NCBI GenBank assembly: GCA_046160825.1 | Contig: JBJXHC010000056.1 | Location: forward strand, 1-63,910 | Length of the DNA stretch: 63,910 bases | Source: JBJXHC01 sp046160825 | Lineage (GTDB): Bacteria > Bacteroidota > Ignavibacteria > UBA10030 > UBA6906 | Direction: 5' to 3' | In this document: positions 8,305 through 17,273 of the stretch, piece after piece | Layout of the letters: the number at the start of each line of letters is the position of its first letter | How positions within the stretch are numbered: position 1 is the first letter of the stretch | The notes under the pieces: generated by a model | The model's database searches: none | Seen by the model: only the letters and a program-made list of their open reading frames with translations | What the model was told of the DNA's origin: nothing | Made by a program: the position numbers and the translations under genes

Positions 8305-9340
8305 ACGAATTCTTGTTTTCCAAACGGCGTTTCTCGGCGACGTGATCCTGACGCTCCCTTTGATGCAGGTGCTTCGATCGCGGTTTCCTAAAGCGCATAT
8401 TGCATGTGTGACGATTCCCGGAGCTGCACCGTTGCTTGCCCACCATACGGCCGTGGATGAGTGCATTGAGTTTGATAAGCGGGGAATTCATCGGGGTATC
8501 GGTGGCATCATTCGATTCAAAAAAATACTGCAGCAGAAAGGATTTGATCTTGCGATGGTTCCCCACCGGTCACTCCGGAGTGCGGCGGTCGTGAGGTTGG
8601 CCGGTGTTCCGCGACGCGTTGGTTTCTCCACATCTGCGGGAAGAATGTTCCTCACGGATGTTGTCCGATACGATCCACATGCTCATGAAATCAGTCGCAA
8701 TCTTTCCTTGCTTGGGCCTCTCGGTATTGACGCTGACCCGTTGGTGTTGCCGACATTATTTCCCGGTATGGAGGACAAGGATCGTGTCAACGGGTTTCTC
8801 GCGCAATATCCATCCATTCTAGCTGCAAATCTCGTCGGCGTTGCTCCGGGTTCCGTCTGGAATACAAAGCGATGGCCGATAGAGAAGTTTGTTGAACTCG
8901 TGCGGCTTCTCGGAGCGAATGGATTTTCGGTGGTGTTAATAGGAGGTGAAGCGGATCGAAAATTGGCCGACGAGATCGAGAAACAGTCCGGTACACTACC
9001 AGTTCTCAACGCGGTGGGGAAACTCACGCTGCTTCAATCCGCCGAACTCATACGACGTTGCCGTGCCATTGTGTCAAACGACAGCGCTCCAATGCATATG
9101 GCGGTTGCCATGCGGACTCCGGTTGTCGGAATTTTCGGTGCAACCGTTCCCGAATTCGGATTTGCTCCTGCAGGTGAGCATGATGTGGTTGTGCAAACAC
9201 ACGGCTTGCCTTGCAGACCGTGCAGTATCCACGGCGGGGAGAAGTGCCCGATTAAGACATTTGTGTGTATGAAGAATATTGCCGTTGATGAAGTAATGAG
9301 GAATGTACAGATACTTGTTTCAACCGTGAGTACGAAGTGA
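8291..9340 (+). CDS. glycosyltransferase family 9 (heptosyltransferase-like)
   Basis: The 349-residue protein begins MRPPERILVFQTAFLGDV, the N-terminal phosphate-binding start of GT9 enzymes. The C-terminal donor-binding half contains GVAPGSVWNTKRW, VLIGGEADRKL, IVSNDSAPMHMAVAM and VVGIFGAT. GT9 enzymes of the WaaF/WaaC type add heptose to LPS inner core. The ATG at 8291 has GAAGGA just upstream and overlaps the acyltransferase end by 14 bases; a GTG at 8279 is an alternative. The C-terminus has a CRPCSIHGGEKCP cysteine cluster, which is common in this subgroup. Confidence 0.88.
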   Translation: MRPPERILVFQTAFLGDVILTLPLMQVLRSRFPKAHIACVTIPGAAPLLAHHTAVDECIEFDKRGIHRGIGGIIRFKKILQQKGFDLAMVPHRSLRSAAVVRLAGVPRRVGFSTSAGRMFLTDVVRYDPHAHEISRNLSLLGPLGIDADPLVLPTLFPGMEDKDRVNGFLAQYPSILAANLVGVAPGSVWNTKRWPIEKFVELVRLLGANGFSVVLIGGEADRKLADEIEKQSGTLPVLNAVGKLTLLQSAELIRRCRAIVSNDSAPMHMAVAMRTPVVGIFGATVPEFGFAPAGEHDVVVQTHGLPCRPCSIHGGEKCPIKTFVCMKNIAVDEVMRNVQILVSTVSTK

Positions 9341-9966
9341 TGACGCGAATTGTTGAGGCAACCAGCGACGGGGCGTTGCTGCAGGCCGCCGAGGCCATAC
9401 GGAAGGGAGGCACCATCGTCTATCCGACAGATACGCTCTACGGCATTGGGGCCGACGCGCTCAATCCGGGGGCTGTACGCAAAGTAAGTCTTGCGAAGCG
9501 GAGAACAGAAGCGAAACCGATTCTCCTTTTGATCCCCAACTTGGATGTGTTGAACTCCCTTGTGCGCGACATTCCTGCATCAGCACAATTGTTGATGAAG
9601 GAATTTTGGCCGGGACCCCTGACTCTTGTGTTCAACGCGCTTCCGCATGTACCGGAAGAGTTGACGCGCGGAACAGGGACCGTGGGCGTCCGGCTTCCTG
9701 CAAACCCGTTGTGTATCAAGTTGCTGGAGCTGTGCGGTTGTCCGCTTACGTCGAGTAGTGCGAACATTACGGGGCAACCGGTGCATACAACGGTTGGTGA
9801 TATCCAGGGTCAACTTGGCGATTCCATTGATCTCTATCTTGATGCCGGTATGCTGCAAGCAAGGGTACCATCGACCGTACTTGATGTCTCACGTGAAGCC
9901 GTAACCCTCGTCCGTGAAGGTGCAATCTCACGGGAACAGATTCAAAAATTTATTCCTCTTTCATGA
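9340..9966 (+). CDS. tsaC: L-threonylcarbamoyladenylate synthase (Sua5/YciO/YrdC family)
   Basis: The protein makes threonylcarbamoyl-AMP from threonine, bicarbonate and ATP, the first step of the t6A37 tRNA modification. It shows the family start KGGTIVYPTDTLYGIG, the KR binding segment (AKRRTEAKPI), WPGPLTLVF, VGVRLPANP and SSSANITGQP. At 208 residues it is the short TsaC-like form without the Sua5 C-terminal domain. ATG 9340 overlaps the preceding TGA by one base; GTG 9337 is also possible. Its place in an envelope run appears to be simple co-transcription. Confidence 0.9.
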   Translation: MTRIVEATSDGALLQAAEAIRKGGTIVYPTDTLYGIGADALNPGAVRKVSLAKRRTEAKPILLLIPNLDVLNSLVRDIPASAQLLMKEFWPGPLTLVFNALPHVPEELTRGTGTVGVRLPANPLCIKLLELCGCPLTSSSANITGQPVHTTVGDIQGQLGDSIDLYLDAGMLQARVPSTVLDVSREAVTLVREGAISREQIQKFIPLS

Positions 9967-12305
9967 AAATATCTATGCGCTCATTTCTCCTGCTCTTCGC
10001 TCTTCTATCAATCGTTTCCATTTCGTTTGCTCAATCTGATGTTGACCTTCAGCAGGCGTTTCTGGACCTTCAGCATGACGGCGTCGTGATGAACGTTTCG
10101 GCTCATCCCGATGATGAGGATGGAGCGACACTCGCCTACTACAGGATGAAGTTCGGTGTCGCAACCCACTCGGTGTTTTTTACCCGTGGCGAGGGTGGCC
10201 AGAACGAGAAGGGATCGGAACTGTACGAGGAACTTGGCGTTCTCAGAACCGATGAGACGTACGCGGCATCAATGATGCAAGGGACGGAAGCGCACTTCCT
10301 CAATCTCATGGACTTCGGGTATTCAAAAACAGCCACTGAGACGCTCCATAAATGGGGCGGGAGAACAGAAGTGCTGCGGCGGATGGTGTTGATGCTCAGG
10401 AAACTCAAACCGGATATCATCTTCACGCATCATAACACCGTTGATGGACACGGGCATCATCAGGTCGTGGCAATTACAGTGATTGCTGCGTTTGATGCCG
10501 CCGCTGATCCCACGTTTTTTCCCGAGCAACTCTCTTTACCGGGAGTTTCTCTCTGGCAGCCGCGCAAGCTCTTCTTCAGGAACTTTGGCCGTACGGATCA
10601 GACAGCCGATGTGGTGAATATGATCGAGGAGATCAACGCACCGCGACAGAAGTCGTACCTCGACATTGCCACCGAGGCTCTTCGCATGCACAAAACACAG
10701 GGCATGGATCGCGCAGATCTACGACGGTTTACTCGCGGCATCAGCCTCTATAAACTCATGCGGACAAACAGCCTCTATGACCGTGATACGACGACGTTCT
10801 TTGGTGGGATAAATCTCATGCAGGGATCTGAAGGAACGGGCTTGGAGAATATCCGGCAAATGATTGGAAGGATCACGCCCGGCATATCGCCGGATAGTCT
10901 CAGGATGACCGTTGCCTCTTTGCTTGAATTGATTGCTGCGGAACAGCCTCGCGCAAGTTCTCCTGTTGCGATTCGACTGCTCGGGCATTGGAAGTCCGAG
11001 CTACAAAACCTCGCCGCTCGGAGTTGTGGTATCGTCCCGCGATTCGCATTTGGTGACCGGGTTGTTGTATCAGGCCAGCGTGTTCCGTGTACATTGGAGA
11101 TCGCTTCCGGGAAGTGCAACCTTGAAAATATTCAATACGCGTTTGACCTTCCTCAGGGATGGAGAATGGAAGAAGGTACCGATAAGAGCAGAAGTGGAGT
11201 ATTTCGTAAAGAGTTTATATGTGTTATTCCTGATTCTCCTCATGCCACGGTACCGCGGACGATCAGCCAATACAACCCATTGGAATGGGATGATGCTGTC
11301 AGAGTGAACGTGAGCTACCAGGTGGACAACTCAGTGCTTTCGTTGGAATCAGCCACGCAAGTCGATGTTGCCCCGAAGCATTCCCTCGTGATGGAGCCTG
11401 TCGTCACGAGAATTCCGGCCAAGGGACGTAGGGTTTCATATCGTCTCACAAATTATTTCAACGGGAAAACGGCCGGTACGATCACAGCCACAGCGCCGAC
11501 TGGTTGGTCGGTGGAAATGGAAAGTTTTGCGATACAGGGGGAGGATAGCGTTGCAACCGGAACGGTTTTTATTCGTCCGTCAAAACAACAGGCCTCAGGC
11601 GATGTGCGCATACGGTTTGCAACGGAATATGCCAGCGATGAAATCATTGTGCGCAACTTTGACGTGAAAGTGGCGGAAGGCATGACTGTTGGCGTCATCA
11701 AGAGTTATGATAATACTCTTGAAGCGGCACTCGACGAGCTTGGCGTTCGATATGACCATCTTATGAAGGAGGACTTGTCCAACGGAGATCTGAAGAAATG
11801 GAATACTATCCTCGTTGATATCCGTGCGTATCTTGTCCGTGAAGACCTGAAGGAAAACAACCACCGTCTGCTTGAGTATGTGCGGCAGGGAGGGAATCTG
11901 GTGGTGATGTATCAGCGTGACCAGGAATGGAAGCCTGAGTACGCACCGTATCCGTTTCAACTCACCCGCAAACGTGTGACCGTGGAAGAGGCTCCGATCA
12001 AAATCGTGTTGGCCGATCATGCGTTGATGAGCACGCCGAACCGGATTTCAGATTCCGATTGGAGGGGTTGGATACAGGAACGCGGTGTCTACTTTCCGGA
12101 CGGAGCGACTTCGGAGTATGCCCGACTCCTTTCATCCAACGATCCTGATGAGCCTCCATTGACGACCGGGTTTCTTGCTGCGTCTTTTGGTAGCGGATCA
12201 TACATCTATTCCTCATTCGTCTGGTACCGTCAATTGAAGGAGATGAATGCGGGGGCATACCGTTGTTTTGCCAATATGATTTCCTATCCAAAATTTCGAA
12301 AGTAG
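9963..12305 (+). CDS. large exported PIG-L/LmbE family deacetylase
   Basis: The 780-residue protein starts with a signal peptide ending near ISFAQS. The N-terminal PIG-L domain (about 35-260) has zinc-site motif AHPDDE (47-52) and the second motif HGHHQ (163-167). Family enzymes deacetylate N-acetylglucosaminyl groups. The middle part is beta-sandwich-like (about 350-570). The C-terminal part (about 575-780) looks like a ThuA/GATase-type Rossmann domain (WNTILVDIRAYLVR, YVRQGGNLVVMY). This long form is known in Bacteroidota-related bacteria; its substrate is unknown. The start overlaps tsaC by ATGA. Confidence 0.85.
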   Translation: MKISMRSFLLLFALLSIVSISFAQSDVDLQQAFLDLQHDGVVMNVSAHPDDEDGATLAYYRMKFGVATHSVFFTRGEGGQNEKGSELYEELGVLRTDETYAASMMQGTEAHFLNLMDFGYSKTATETLHKWGGRTEVLRRMVLMLRKLKPDIIFTHHNTVDGHGHHQVVAITVIAAFDAAADPTFFPEQLSLPGVSLWQPRKLFFRNFGRTDQTADVVNMIEEINAPRQKSYLDIATEALRMHKTQGMDRADLRRFTRGISLYKLMRTNSLYDRDTTTFFGGINLMQGSEGTGLENIRQMIGRITPGISPDSLRMTVASLLELIAAEQPRASSPVAIRLLGHWKSELQNLAARSCGIVPRFAFGDRVVVSGQRVPCTLEIASGKCNLENIQYAFDLPQGWRMEEGTDKSRSGVFRKEFICVIPDSPHATVPRTISQYNPLEWDDAVRVNVSYQVDNSVLSLESATQVDVAPKHSLVMEPVVTRIPAKGRRVSYRLTNYFNGKTAGTITATAPTGWSVEMESFAIQGEDSVATGTVFIRPSKQQASGDVRIRFATEYASDEIIVRNFDVKVAEGMTVGVIKSYDNTLEAALDELGVRYDHLMKEDLSNGDLKKWNTILVDIRAYLVREDLKENNHRLLEYVRQGGNLVVMYQRDQEWKPEYAPYPFQLTRKRVTVEEAPIKIVLADHALMSTPNRISDSDWRGWIQERGVYFPDGATSEYARLLSSNDPDEPPLTTGFLAASFGSGSYIYSSFVWYRQLKEMNAGAYRCFANMISYPKFRK

Positions 12306-12308
12306 CCG

Positions 12309-13346
12309 ATGCTTCGACCCGTTCTTTTTATTGCCCTGTGGTTTGTGATTGGCTGTTCATCAACCCCGCGTAAGAACATTGTTGTCTATTCTCCCCACGG
12401 CAAGGAGATGTTACGGGCATTTGAGTTGGAATTTGAATCAACGCATCCGGGGGTGGATGTGCAGTGGCTGGACATGGGTTCGCAGGACGCATACGACCGT
12501 ATTCGTACCGAACGTGAAAATCCTCAGGCCGATATTTGGTGGGGCGCACCCTCGACCGCTTTTGCGAGCGCTGAGGCGGAGAGTTTATTGGAACACTATG
12601 AACCATCCTGGGCAGCGACAATCCCGCAGGAATCAAAGAGTTCCGGTGGATACTGGTTCGGAACGTTTCTGACGCCGGAAGTGATCATGTACAACAATCG
12701 ACGGATTACGGAAGCGGAAGCGCCGAAGGACTGGGACGACTTGCTTGACCCAAAGTGGAAGGACAAGATTATTATCCGTTATCCACTTGCTTCCGGTACG
12801 ATGCGGATTATTTATTCCGCACTCATCCAACGTGAGGCGGCACGAACCGGCAATCCGGATGCGGGTTTTCTCTGGTTGCAACGTCTTGATGCAAATACAA
12901 AAACTTATGTTGCCGATCCGACACAGTTGTATTTGAAGATTGGGCGGGAAGAGGGACTCGTCTCTCTCTGGAATCTGCCCGACGTTGTTATCCAGACGAA
13001 GACCAATGGATATCCGTTCGGCTATATCGTGCCGAAAAGCGGTACCCCGGTGATTACCGATTGCATTGCCATTGTCCGGGGGACGAATGTCAGGGTGGAG
13101 GCAGAAATGTTTTATGAATTTGTCACATCGAAGGAAGCACTTGTGCGTCAGGCAAACGAGTTTTTCCGCATTCCCGCCCGGACGGATATTCCATCTGCAG
13201 ATCTTCCCGACTGGATCCGCACATTGGCATTGACGCCGATGCCGCTTGACTGGGTGTCCCTCGCAACAAACGAAAAGATGTGGATGAAGCGCTGGGATGA
13301 AGAAGTGAAGGGCACCGGGAAACATCTCACTCAGGTCAACCCATAA
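12309..13346 (+). CDS. ABC transporter substrate-binding lipoprotein (iron/polyamine type)
   Basis: The 345-residue protein begins with a lipoprotein signal (WFVIGC, lipid Cys16). It follows the family fold: IVVYSPHGKEM at the start, then ADIWWGAPS, and a mid-protein DWDDLLDPKWKDKI typical of FbpA/PotD-like extracellular binding proteins. Together with the next two genes it makes a complete importer. Ferric iron, thiamine and polyamine binders share these features, so the ligand is not fixed; no Tyr-Tyr iron site is obvious. Only three bases separate it from the PIG-L gene. Confidence 0.87.
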   Translation: MLRPVLFIALWFVIGCSSTPRKNIVVYSPHGKEMLRAFELEFESTHPGVDVQWLDMGSQDAYDRIRTERENPQADIWWGAPSTAFASAEAESLLEHYEPSWAATIPQESKSSGGYWFGTFLTPEVIMYNNRRITEAEAPKDWDDLLDPKWKDKIIIRYPLASGTMRIIYSALIQREAARTGNPDAGFLWLQRLDANTKTYVADPTQLYLKIGREEGLVSLWNLPDVVIQTKTNGYPFGYIVPKSGTPVITDCIAIVRGTNVRVEAEMFYEFVTSKEALVRQANEFFRIPARTDIPSADLPDWIRTLALTPMPLDWVSLATNEKMWMKRWDEEVKGTGKHLTQVNP

Positions 13347-13349
13347 CTC

Positions 13350-14393
13350 GTGTCATCACTTTCCCTCCAACATATTGCCAAGAGTTTTCGCGGTACTGAT
13401 GCCGTCAGACCCATCTCTCTTGAGATTCGTTCCGGCGAATTTTTCTCCATTCTCGGTCCGAGCGGCTGTGGCAAAACCACGCTGCTGAGGATGATTGCGG
13501 GATTTGAAACGCCGACTGCCGGAGAGATTGTCCTGGATGGAAAAACGATTACCTGGGTCGCACCGCAATTCAGGAATATCGGGATGGTCTTCCAGAACTA
13601 CGCGTTATTTCCCCACATGACGGTATTCGAGAACGTTGCCTTCGGGTTGGAGACCAAGAGATTACCGAAGGCAGAGACACGGCGAAGAGTGGAGAAAGTG
13701 CTGGAGTCGGTGCATCTGAGTCATAAGATCGACGTGCCGGTCCCGCAACTGAGTGGGGGAGAACAGCAGCGCGTTGCCGTTGCGCGTGCCATTGTTGTTG
13801 AACCGGCGGTGTTGCTTTTCGATGAACCGTTGAGCAATCTTGATGTTGCGTTGCGGGAAAAGACTCGTGAAGAAATCCGCTCGATCCAGAAGAGAACAAA
13901 AATCACGACCGTCTATGTGACGCATGATCAGTCGGAAGCGATGAGTCTGTCCGACCGCATAGCCGTGATGCGACTGGGGAGTGTCGAGCAAATCGGCATA
14001 CCGTCGGAATTGTATGAAACGCCCGCGTCTCCCTTTGTTGCGCAATTCCTTGGGGGCGCAAACATTCTGAACGGCTTGCTTGATAGCGACATGTTGACCG
14101 TGGGGAATCTCTCCATCAAGATTGCCGCAGCCGGAACACGCAAAGGGGAAGTTGCCGTTGCAATAAAACCCGAAGCCATTCACCTTACCGAACCGGGAAA
14201 AGTGGATTCTGTTCGTGCTCACGTGATCGCAAAGGAATATCTGGGCTTCATTACGACTTTCGTCCTCGAAGCTGAGGGCGTTCGGCTCAATGTGAGCACG
14301 CTGAGTTCGGACGTGACCGGAAAGATTGATATTGGTGCGTCTGTGGGTTTTATGATTGATGGAAAGCGTTGTTCCGTCTTCATGGGTCAGTAA
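13350..14393 (+). CDS. ABC importer ATP-binding protein (FbpC/PotA type)
   Basis: The 347-residue ATPase starts at GTG 13350, just after the binding-protein stop. Walker A is GPSGCGKTT (36-44), the ABC signature LSGGEQQR begins at 134, and Walker B VLLFDEP begins at 154, followed by the switch His in VYVTHDQSEA. The C-terminal third is a TOBE-like regulatory domain. It energises uptake with the permease that follows. PotA, FbpC and ThiQ are close alternatives. Confidence 0.92.
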   Translation: MSSLSLQHIAKSFRGTDAVRPISLEIRSGEFFSILGPSGCGKTTLLRMIAGFETPTAGEIVLDGKTITWVAPQFRNIGMVFQNYALFPHMTVFENVAFGLETKRLPKAETRRRVEKVLESVHLSHKIDVPVPQLSGGEQQRVAVARAIVVEPAVLLFDEPLSNLDVALREKTREEIRSIQKRTKITTVYVTHDQSEAMSLSDRIAVMRLGSVEQIGIPSELYETPASPFVAQFLGGANILNGLLDSDMLTVGNLSIKIAAAGTRKGEVAVAIKPEAIHLTEPGKVDSVRAHVIAKEYLGFITTFVLEAEGVRLNVSTLSSDVTGKIDIGASVGFMIDGKRCSVFMGQ

Positions 14394-14396
14394 GCC

Positions 14397-16094
14397 ATGA
14401 TCTCGCAAAGAATCCCACAGGTGCTTGCCCTCCTTCTCCTGATGTTTGTCCTCGTCGGTTACGTTCTTTATCCCCTCGGAATGACGATTGCAGAAAGTCT
14501 ATTGGTGGAGGGTGAGACTTCCATTTCTCATTATTCATCTCTCGTTGATCCTGCCAACAAAGCGCATTGGGAGGCCGTCCGGAATTCGGTTTCAGTATCG
14601 CTCTTGTCGGTATTATTCAGCGGCATCGTCGGTGTGTTTCTGGCGTTCGTCTTCACCCAATTTGAATTTCCATTCAAGACTGTTCTCTCACGGATTGCCG
14701 TTCTTCCCATAGCTCTTCCGCCACTCGTCGGCGTCATCGCCTTCCTTTTTGTATTTGGTGAGAGTGGAATCATCCCGCGGGGACTTCAGCACCTGCTAAG
14801 TCTGGAGGCAGTACCATTTTCGTTGGAAGGTATTTCTGCAATTGTGGCAATCCACGCCTATTCATTCCATGTGTATTTTTATCTTTTTGTTTCCACGGGC
14901 TTGAGGAATATGGACCCGTCGGTTCTGGAAGCCGCATCAAGTCTCGGTAGCAGTCAGTGGCGGACATTTCTACGGGTGGTGGTGCCGGAGTTGCGCCCGG
15001 CGTTACTCGGTGCTTCCATTCTTACCTTCATGGCGAGCATGGCATCGTTCTCCGCACCATTTCTGTTTGGCGGTGATTCCCGTTTCATGACGACGCAGAT
15101 ATTCTCCACGAAGTTGAACGGAGAAATGAATCTTGCAGCCGCGCAAGCAATTGCGTTGACGCTGGTTTCCATAGCATTCTTCATTCTCCTCAGGTTGTCG
15201 ACAGGGAAAGAAACATCGCGAAGGGGAAAAGGCGCTGTGGGATTCCGTCCGATGCACCTCAGTCCAACGGTGAGGCTGCTGTTGCTCGTACCCGCACTGA
15301 TGTTACTTGCTGTGGAGTTGCTTCCTGTGCTGACGATATTCTTGATTTCATTTGCGCAGGAAGGTTCGTGGACATGGCAGATTCTTCCGACCGAGTACAC
15401 AATCGAGAACTACTCGCGCCTGTTTGCCGATACGCAGATTCTTGATCCCATAGTGAATAGCATTACCATGAGCATCATAACAGTTGCAGGCGCAGTTGTC
15501 GTGGGTGTGGGCGCCGCGTATCTCGTGACAAAAGGAGTGCTGCGTCGCTGGCGTCTGTTGATGGATATTGTGGTGACGCTCCCATTTGCAATTCCGGGGA
15601 CGGTTGTAGCGCTGAGTCTCATTCTCGCATTCGATTCGCCGGGCTTTTTTTCGGGATACAGCGTGTTGGTGGGGACGTTCTGGATTCTGCCGCTTGCGTA
15701 TTTTGTGCGGACGTTTCCACTTGTTGTACGCTCCACATCCGCCGCGCTGGAGCAACTCGACGATTCATTGAACGAAGCAGCTCAGTCTTTCGGTGCAGGT
15801 CCGATCCGCAGATTCTTCCGGGTGCTGTTGCCGATTATCCTTCCCGGCGTGGTTTCAGGAAGCATCCTTACGCTCATAGCAGCGTTGGGGGAATTCGTCT
15901 CTTCCGTTCTCCTGTATACCTATTCCAGTCGGCCCATTTCGATTGAAATACTTTCGCAACTCAGGATGTATAACTTTGGTTCGGCGGCAGCATATTGTGT
16001 ATTCCTGCTTCTTCTTATTTCCCTCCTCACATTCTTTTCCGAAAGAATGTTCCGATCACGGTCAGGCTCGGCAGACCGGCTTCCCGGAATTTAG
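14397..16094 (+). CDS. ABC importer permease, two modules fused (FbpB/ThiP type)
   Basis: One 565-residue chain carries two BPD_transp_1 membrane modules, about residues 1-270 and 295-565, with roughly twelve transmembrane helices. Each module has its EAA coupling loop: EAASSLGSSQWRTF in the first and NEAAQSFGAGPIRRFF in the second. Fused permeases of this kind occur in ferric iron (FbpB) and thiamine (ThiP) importers, making those substrates more likely than polyamines. It completes the binding-protein/ATPase/permease operon. Confidence 0.9.
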   Translation: MISQRIPQVLALLLLMFVLVGYVLYPLGMTIAESLLVEGETSISHYSSLVDPANKAHWEAVRNSVSVSLLSVLFSGIVGVFLAFVFTQFEFPFKTVLSRIAVLPIALPPLVGVIAFLFVFGESGIIPRGLQHLLSLEAVPFSLEGISAIVAIHAYSFHVYFYLFVSTGLRNMDPSVLEAASSLGSSQWRTFLRVVVPELRPALLGASILTFMASMASFSAPFLFGGDSRFMTTQIFSTKLNGEMNLAAAQAIALTLVSIAFFILLRLSTGKETSRRGKGAVGFRPMHLSPTVRLLLLVPALMLLAVELLPVLTIFLISFAQEGSWTWQILPTEYTIENYSRLFADTQILDPIVNSITMSIITVAGAVVVGVGAAYLVTKGVLRRWRLLMDIVVTLPFAIPGTVVALSLILAFDSPGFFSGYSVLVGTFWILPLAYFVRTFPLVVRSTSAALEQLDDSLNEAAQSFGAGPIRRFFRVLLPIILPGVVSGSILTLIAALGEFVSSVLLYTYSSRPISIEILSQLRMYNFGSAAAYCVFLLLLISLLTFFSERMFRSRSGSADRLPGI

Positions 16095-16095
16095 G

Positions 16096-16124
16096 TTGAA
16101 AGCCTCCCCTTTTTTTGCTATGTT
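16096..16124 (+). promoter_or_regulatory. sigma70-like promoter for tRNA-Arg
   Basis: TTGAAA (16096-16101), a 17-base spacer and TATGTT (16119-16124) lie about 40 bases before the tRNA. Confidence 0.5.
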
Positions 16125-16163
16125 AATCCCTGCCTGATTGGGTTTCACCTCGACTGAATACAT

Positions 16164-16237
16164 GCGCCCGTAGCTCAATTGGATAGAGTGCTGGCCTCCG
16201 AAGCCAGAGGTTTCGGGTTCGACTCCCGACGGGCGCA
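16164..16237 (+). tRNA. tRNA-Arg (anticodon CCG)
   Basis: The 74-base cloverleaf is complete. The acceptor stem is GCGCCCG/CGGGCGC with discriminator A; the anticodon stem CTGGC/GCCAG holds loop CTCCGAA; the T arm is TCGGG/CCCGA. CCA is not encoded. Its 3' half is repeated just downstream (16295-16419). Confidence 0.95.
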
Positions 16238-16419
16238 CAGACTTTGAAATGAGTTGCTGGCCGGAGTTTATCTGCCGGTTGTTTGGCGGAAAGTCAGAGG
16301 TTTCGGGTTCTCCGACTGTGTCCTATCGGACTTCGTCGGGACAGGGACTCCCGACGGGCCCACAGAATTTGAAAATGAGTTGCTGGCCGGAGTTTATCCG
16401 CCGGTTGTTTGGCGGAAAG
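16205..16419 (+). repeat. tandem duplication of the tRNA-Arg 3' half, second copy interrupted
   Basis: Unit 1 (16205-16293, 89 bp) runs from the end of the anticodon stem through the tRNA 3' end into flanking DNA. Unit 2 (16295-16419) repeats it nearly exactly, but a 35-bp insert (16311-16345) splits the T-loop copy between TTC and GACT. The insert contains an imperfect palindrome (GTCC...GGGAC). Unit 2 cannot make a tRNA, lacking the 5' half. Each unit ends with a hairpin: TCTGCC/GGCGGA in unit 1 and TCCGCC/GGCGGA in unit 2. The 302 bases between the tRNA and the next gene otherwise hold no gene. Confidence 0.85.
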
Positions 16420-16539
16420 CGAATTCAGGACAAGGCACTGTAGGTGTGGTGGATTGATGGAGTAAGTTCGTCCGCTGTAGTTTGGTGGAGGCTTTGTTTT
16501 TCATACGATGAATAATCTTACAAGGAGTGGATCAGCATT

Positions 16540-17229
16540 ATGCTTCGACCAAAGAAAAGAATCAGCAAGAGGGAACTCAAAGAAGACGCACTGATTACGG
16601 GCTATGTCAAGGCCACGGGCTACTACGAGCAGAACAAAAAGTCCATCCAGTATGGAGTGCTCGGCGTTATTGCCGTCGTCGTCGTGCTTTTTGTGTATTT
16701 GAACAATCGCAGCACCAATGACAGGGTTGCAATGACGGAATTGGGGAAGGTGTATTCGCTCTATGACAACAGCCAGTTCCAGCTTGCGATCGATGGTGTT
16801 CCCGAACGCAACATCTCAGGTTTGAAGGCCATCGTCGATAATTATGGTGGAACACACTCCGGTGAGCTTGCACGCTTCTATCTCGCAAACTCATACTTCA
16901 ATCTTGAAAAATATGATGAAGCACTTGCACAGTTTGAGGAATTCAGCGCCGACGGAGAGGAACTCGTAGTTTCACGTCTGGCCGGCATTGCCGCATGCGA
17001 GGAAGCAAAAGGTTTGCATGGTGACGCCGCCGAAAACTTTGAGAAAGCAGCAACGAAGTTCTCGGGGAATGTTAATGTTCCGGAAAACCTGTACCACGCG
17101 GCGCGAAACTACGCGAAGGCGGGAAACAAGGAACGCGCACTCGATATCTATAAGAAGATCAAGAAAGATCATTCAAAAAGCACATACGCCCGCGATGTCG
17201 ATCGTTATATCGCGCAGCTCTCAGTGTAA
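16540..17229 (+). CDS. TPR-repeat single-pass membrane protein (YfgM/TPR_21-like)
   Basis: The 229-residue protein has a basic N-terminus (MLRPKKRISKREL), one membrane helix at about 38-57, then a periplasmic solenoid of tetratricopeptide-like repeats (FYLANSYFNLEKYDEALAQF; YHAARNYAKAGNKERALDIY). This layout is that of YfgM-type proteins, which assist SecYEG-linked chaperoning; whether it does so here is inference. AAGGAG lies about 13 bases upstream. A weak promoter candidate (TTGGTG, 16 bp, TACGAT) lies at 16482-16509. Confidence 0.75.
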   Translation: MLRPKKRISKRELKEDALITGYVKATGYYEQNKKSIQYGVLGVIAVVVVLFVYLNNRSTNDRVAMTELGKVYSLYDNSQFQLAIDGVPERNISGLKAIVDNYGGTHSGELARFYLANSYFNLEKYDEALAQFEEFSADGEELVVSRLAGIAACEEAKGLHGDAAENFEKAATKFSGNVNVPENLYHAARNYAKAGNKERALDIYKKIKKDHSKSTYARDVDRYIAQLSV

Positions 17230-17273
17230 CCGGCGTTCTACTATCCCAGCCGGACTGCGAACGGCATGAGTCC

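Noticed and set aside
12633..13325. 230-codon minus-strand frame opposite the ABC binding protein
   Set aside because: Mirror of a clear substrate-binding protein; no ribosome binding site or domain.
16205..16419. Second tRNA gene or CRISPR-like repeat
   Set aside because: Unit 2 lacks the acceptor 5' arm and D arm and has a split T-loop; only two units exist with no spacer pattern.
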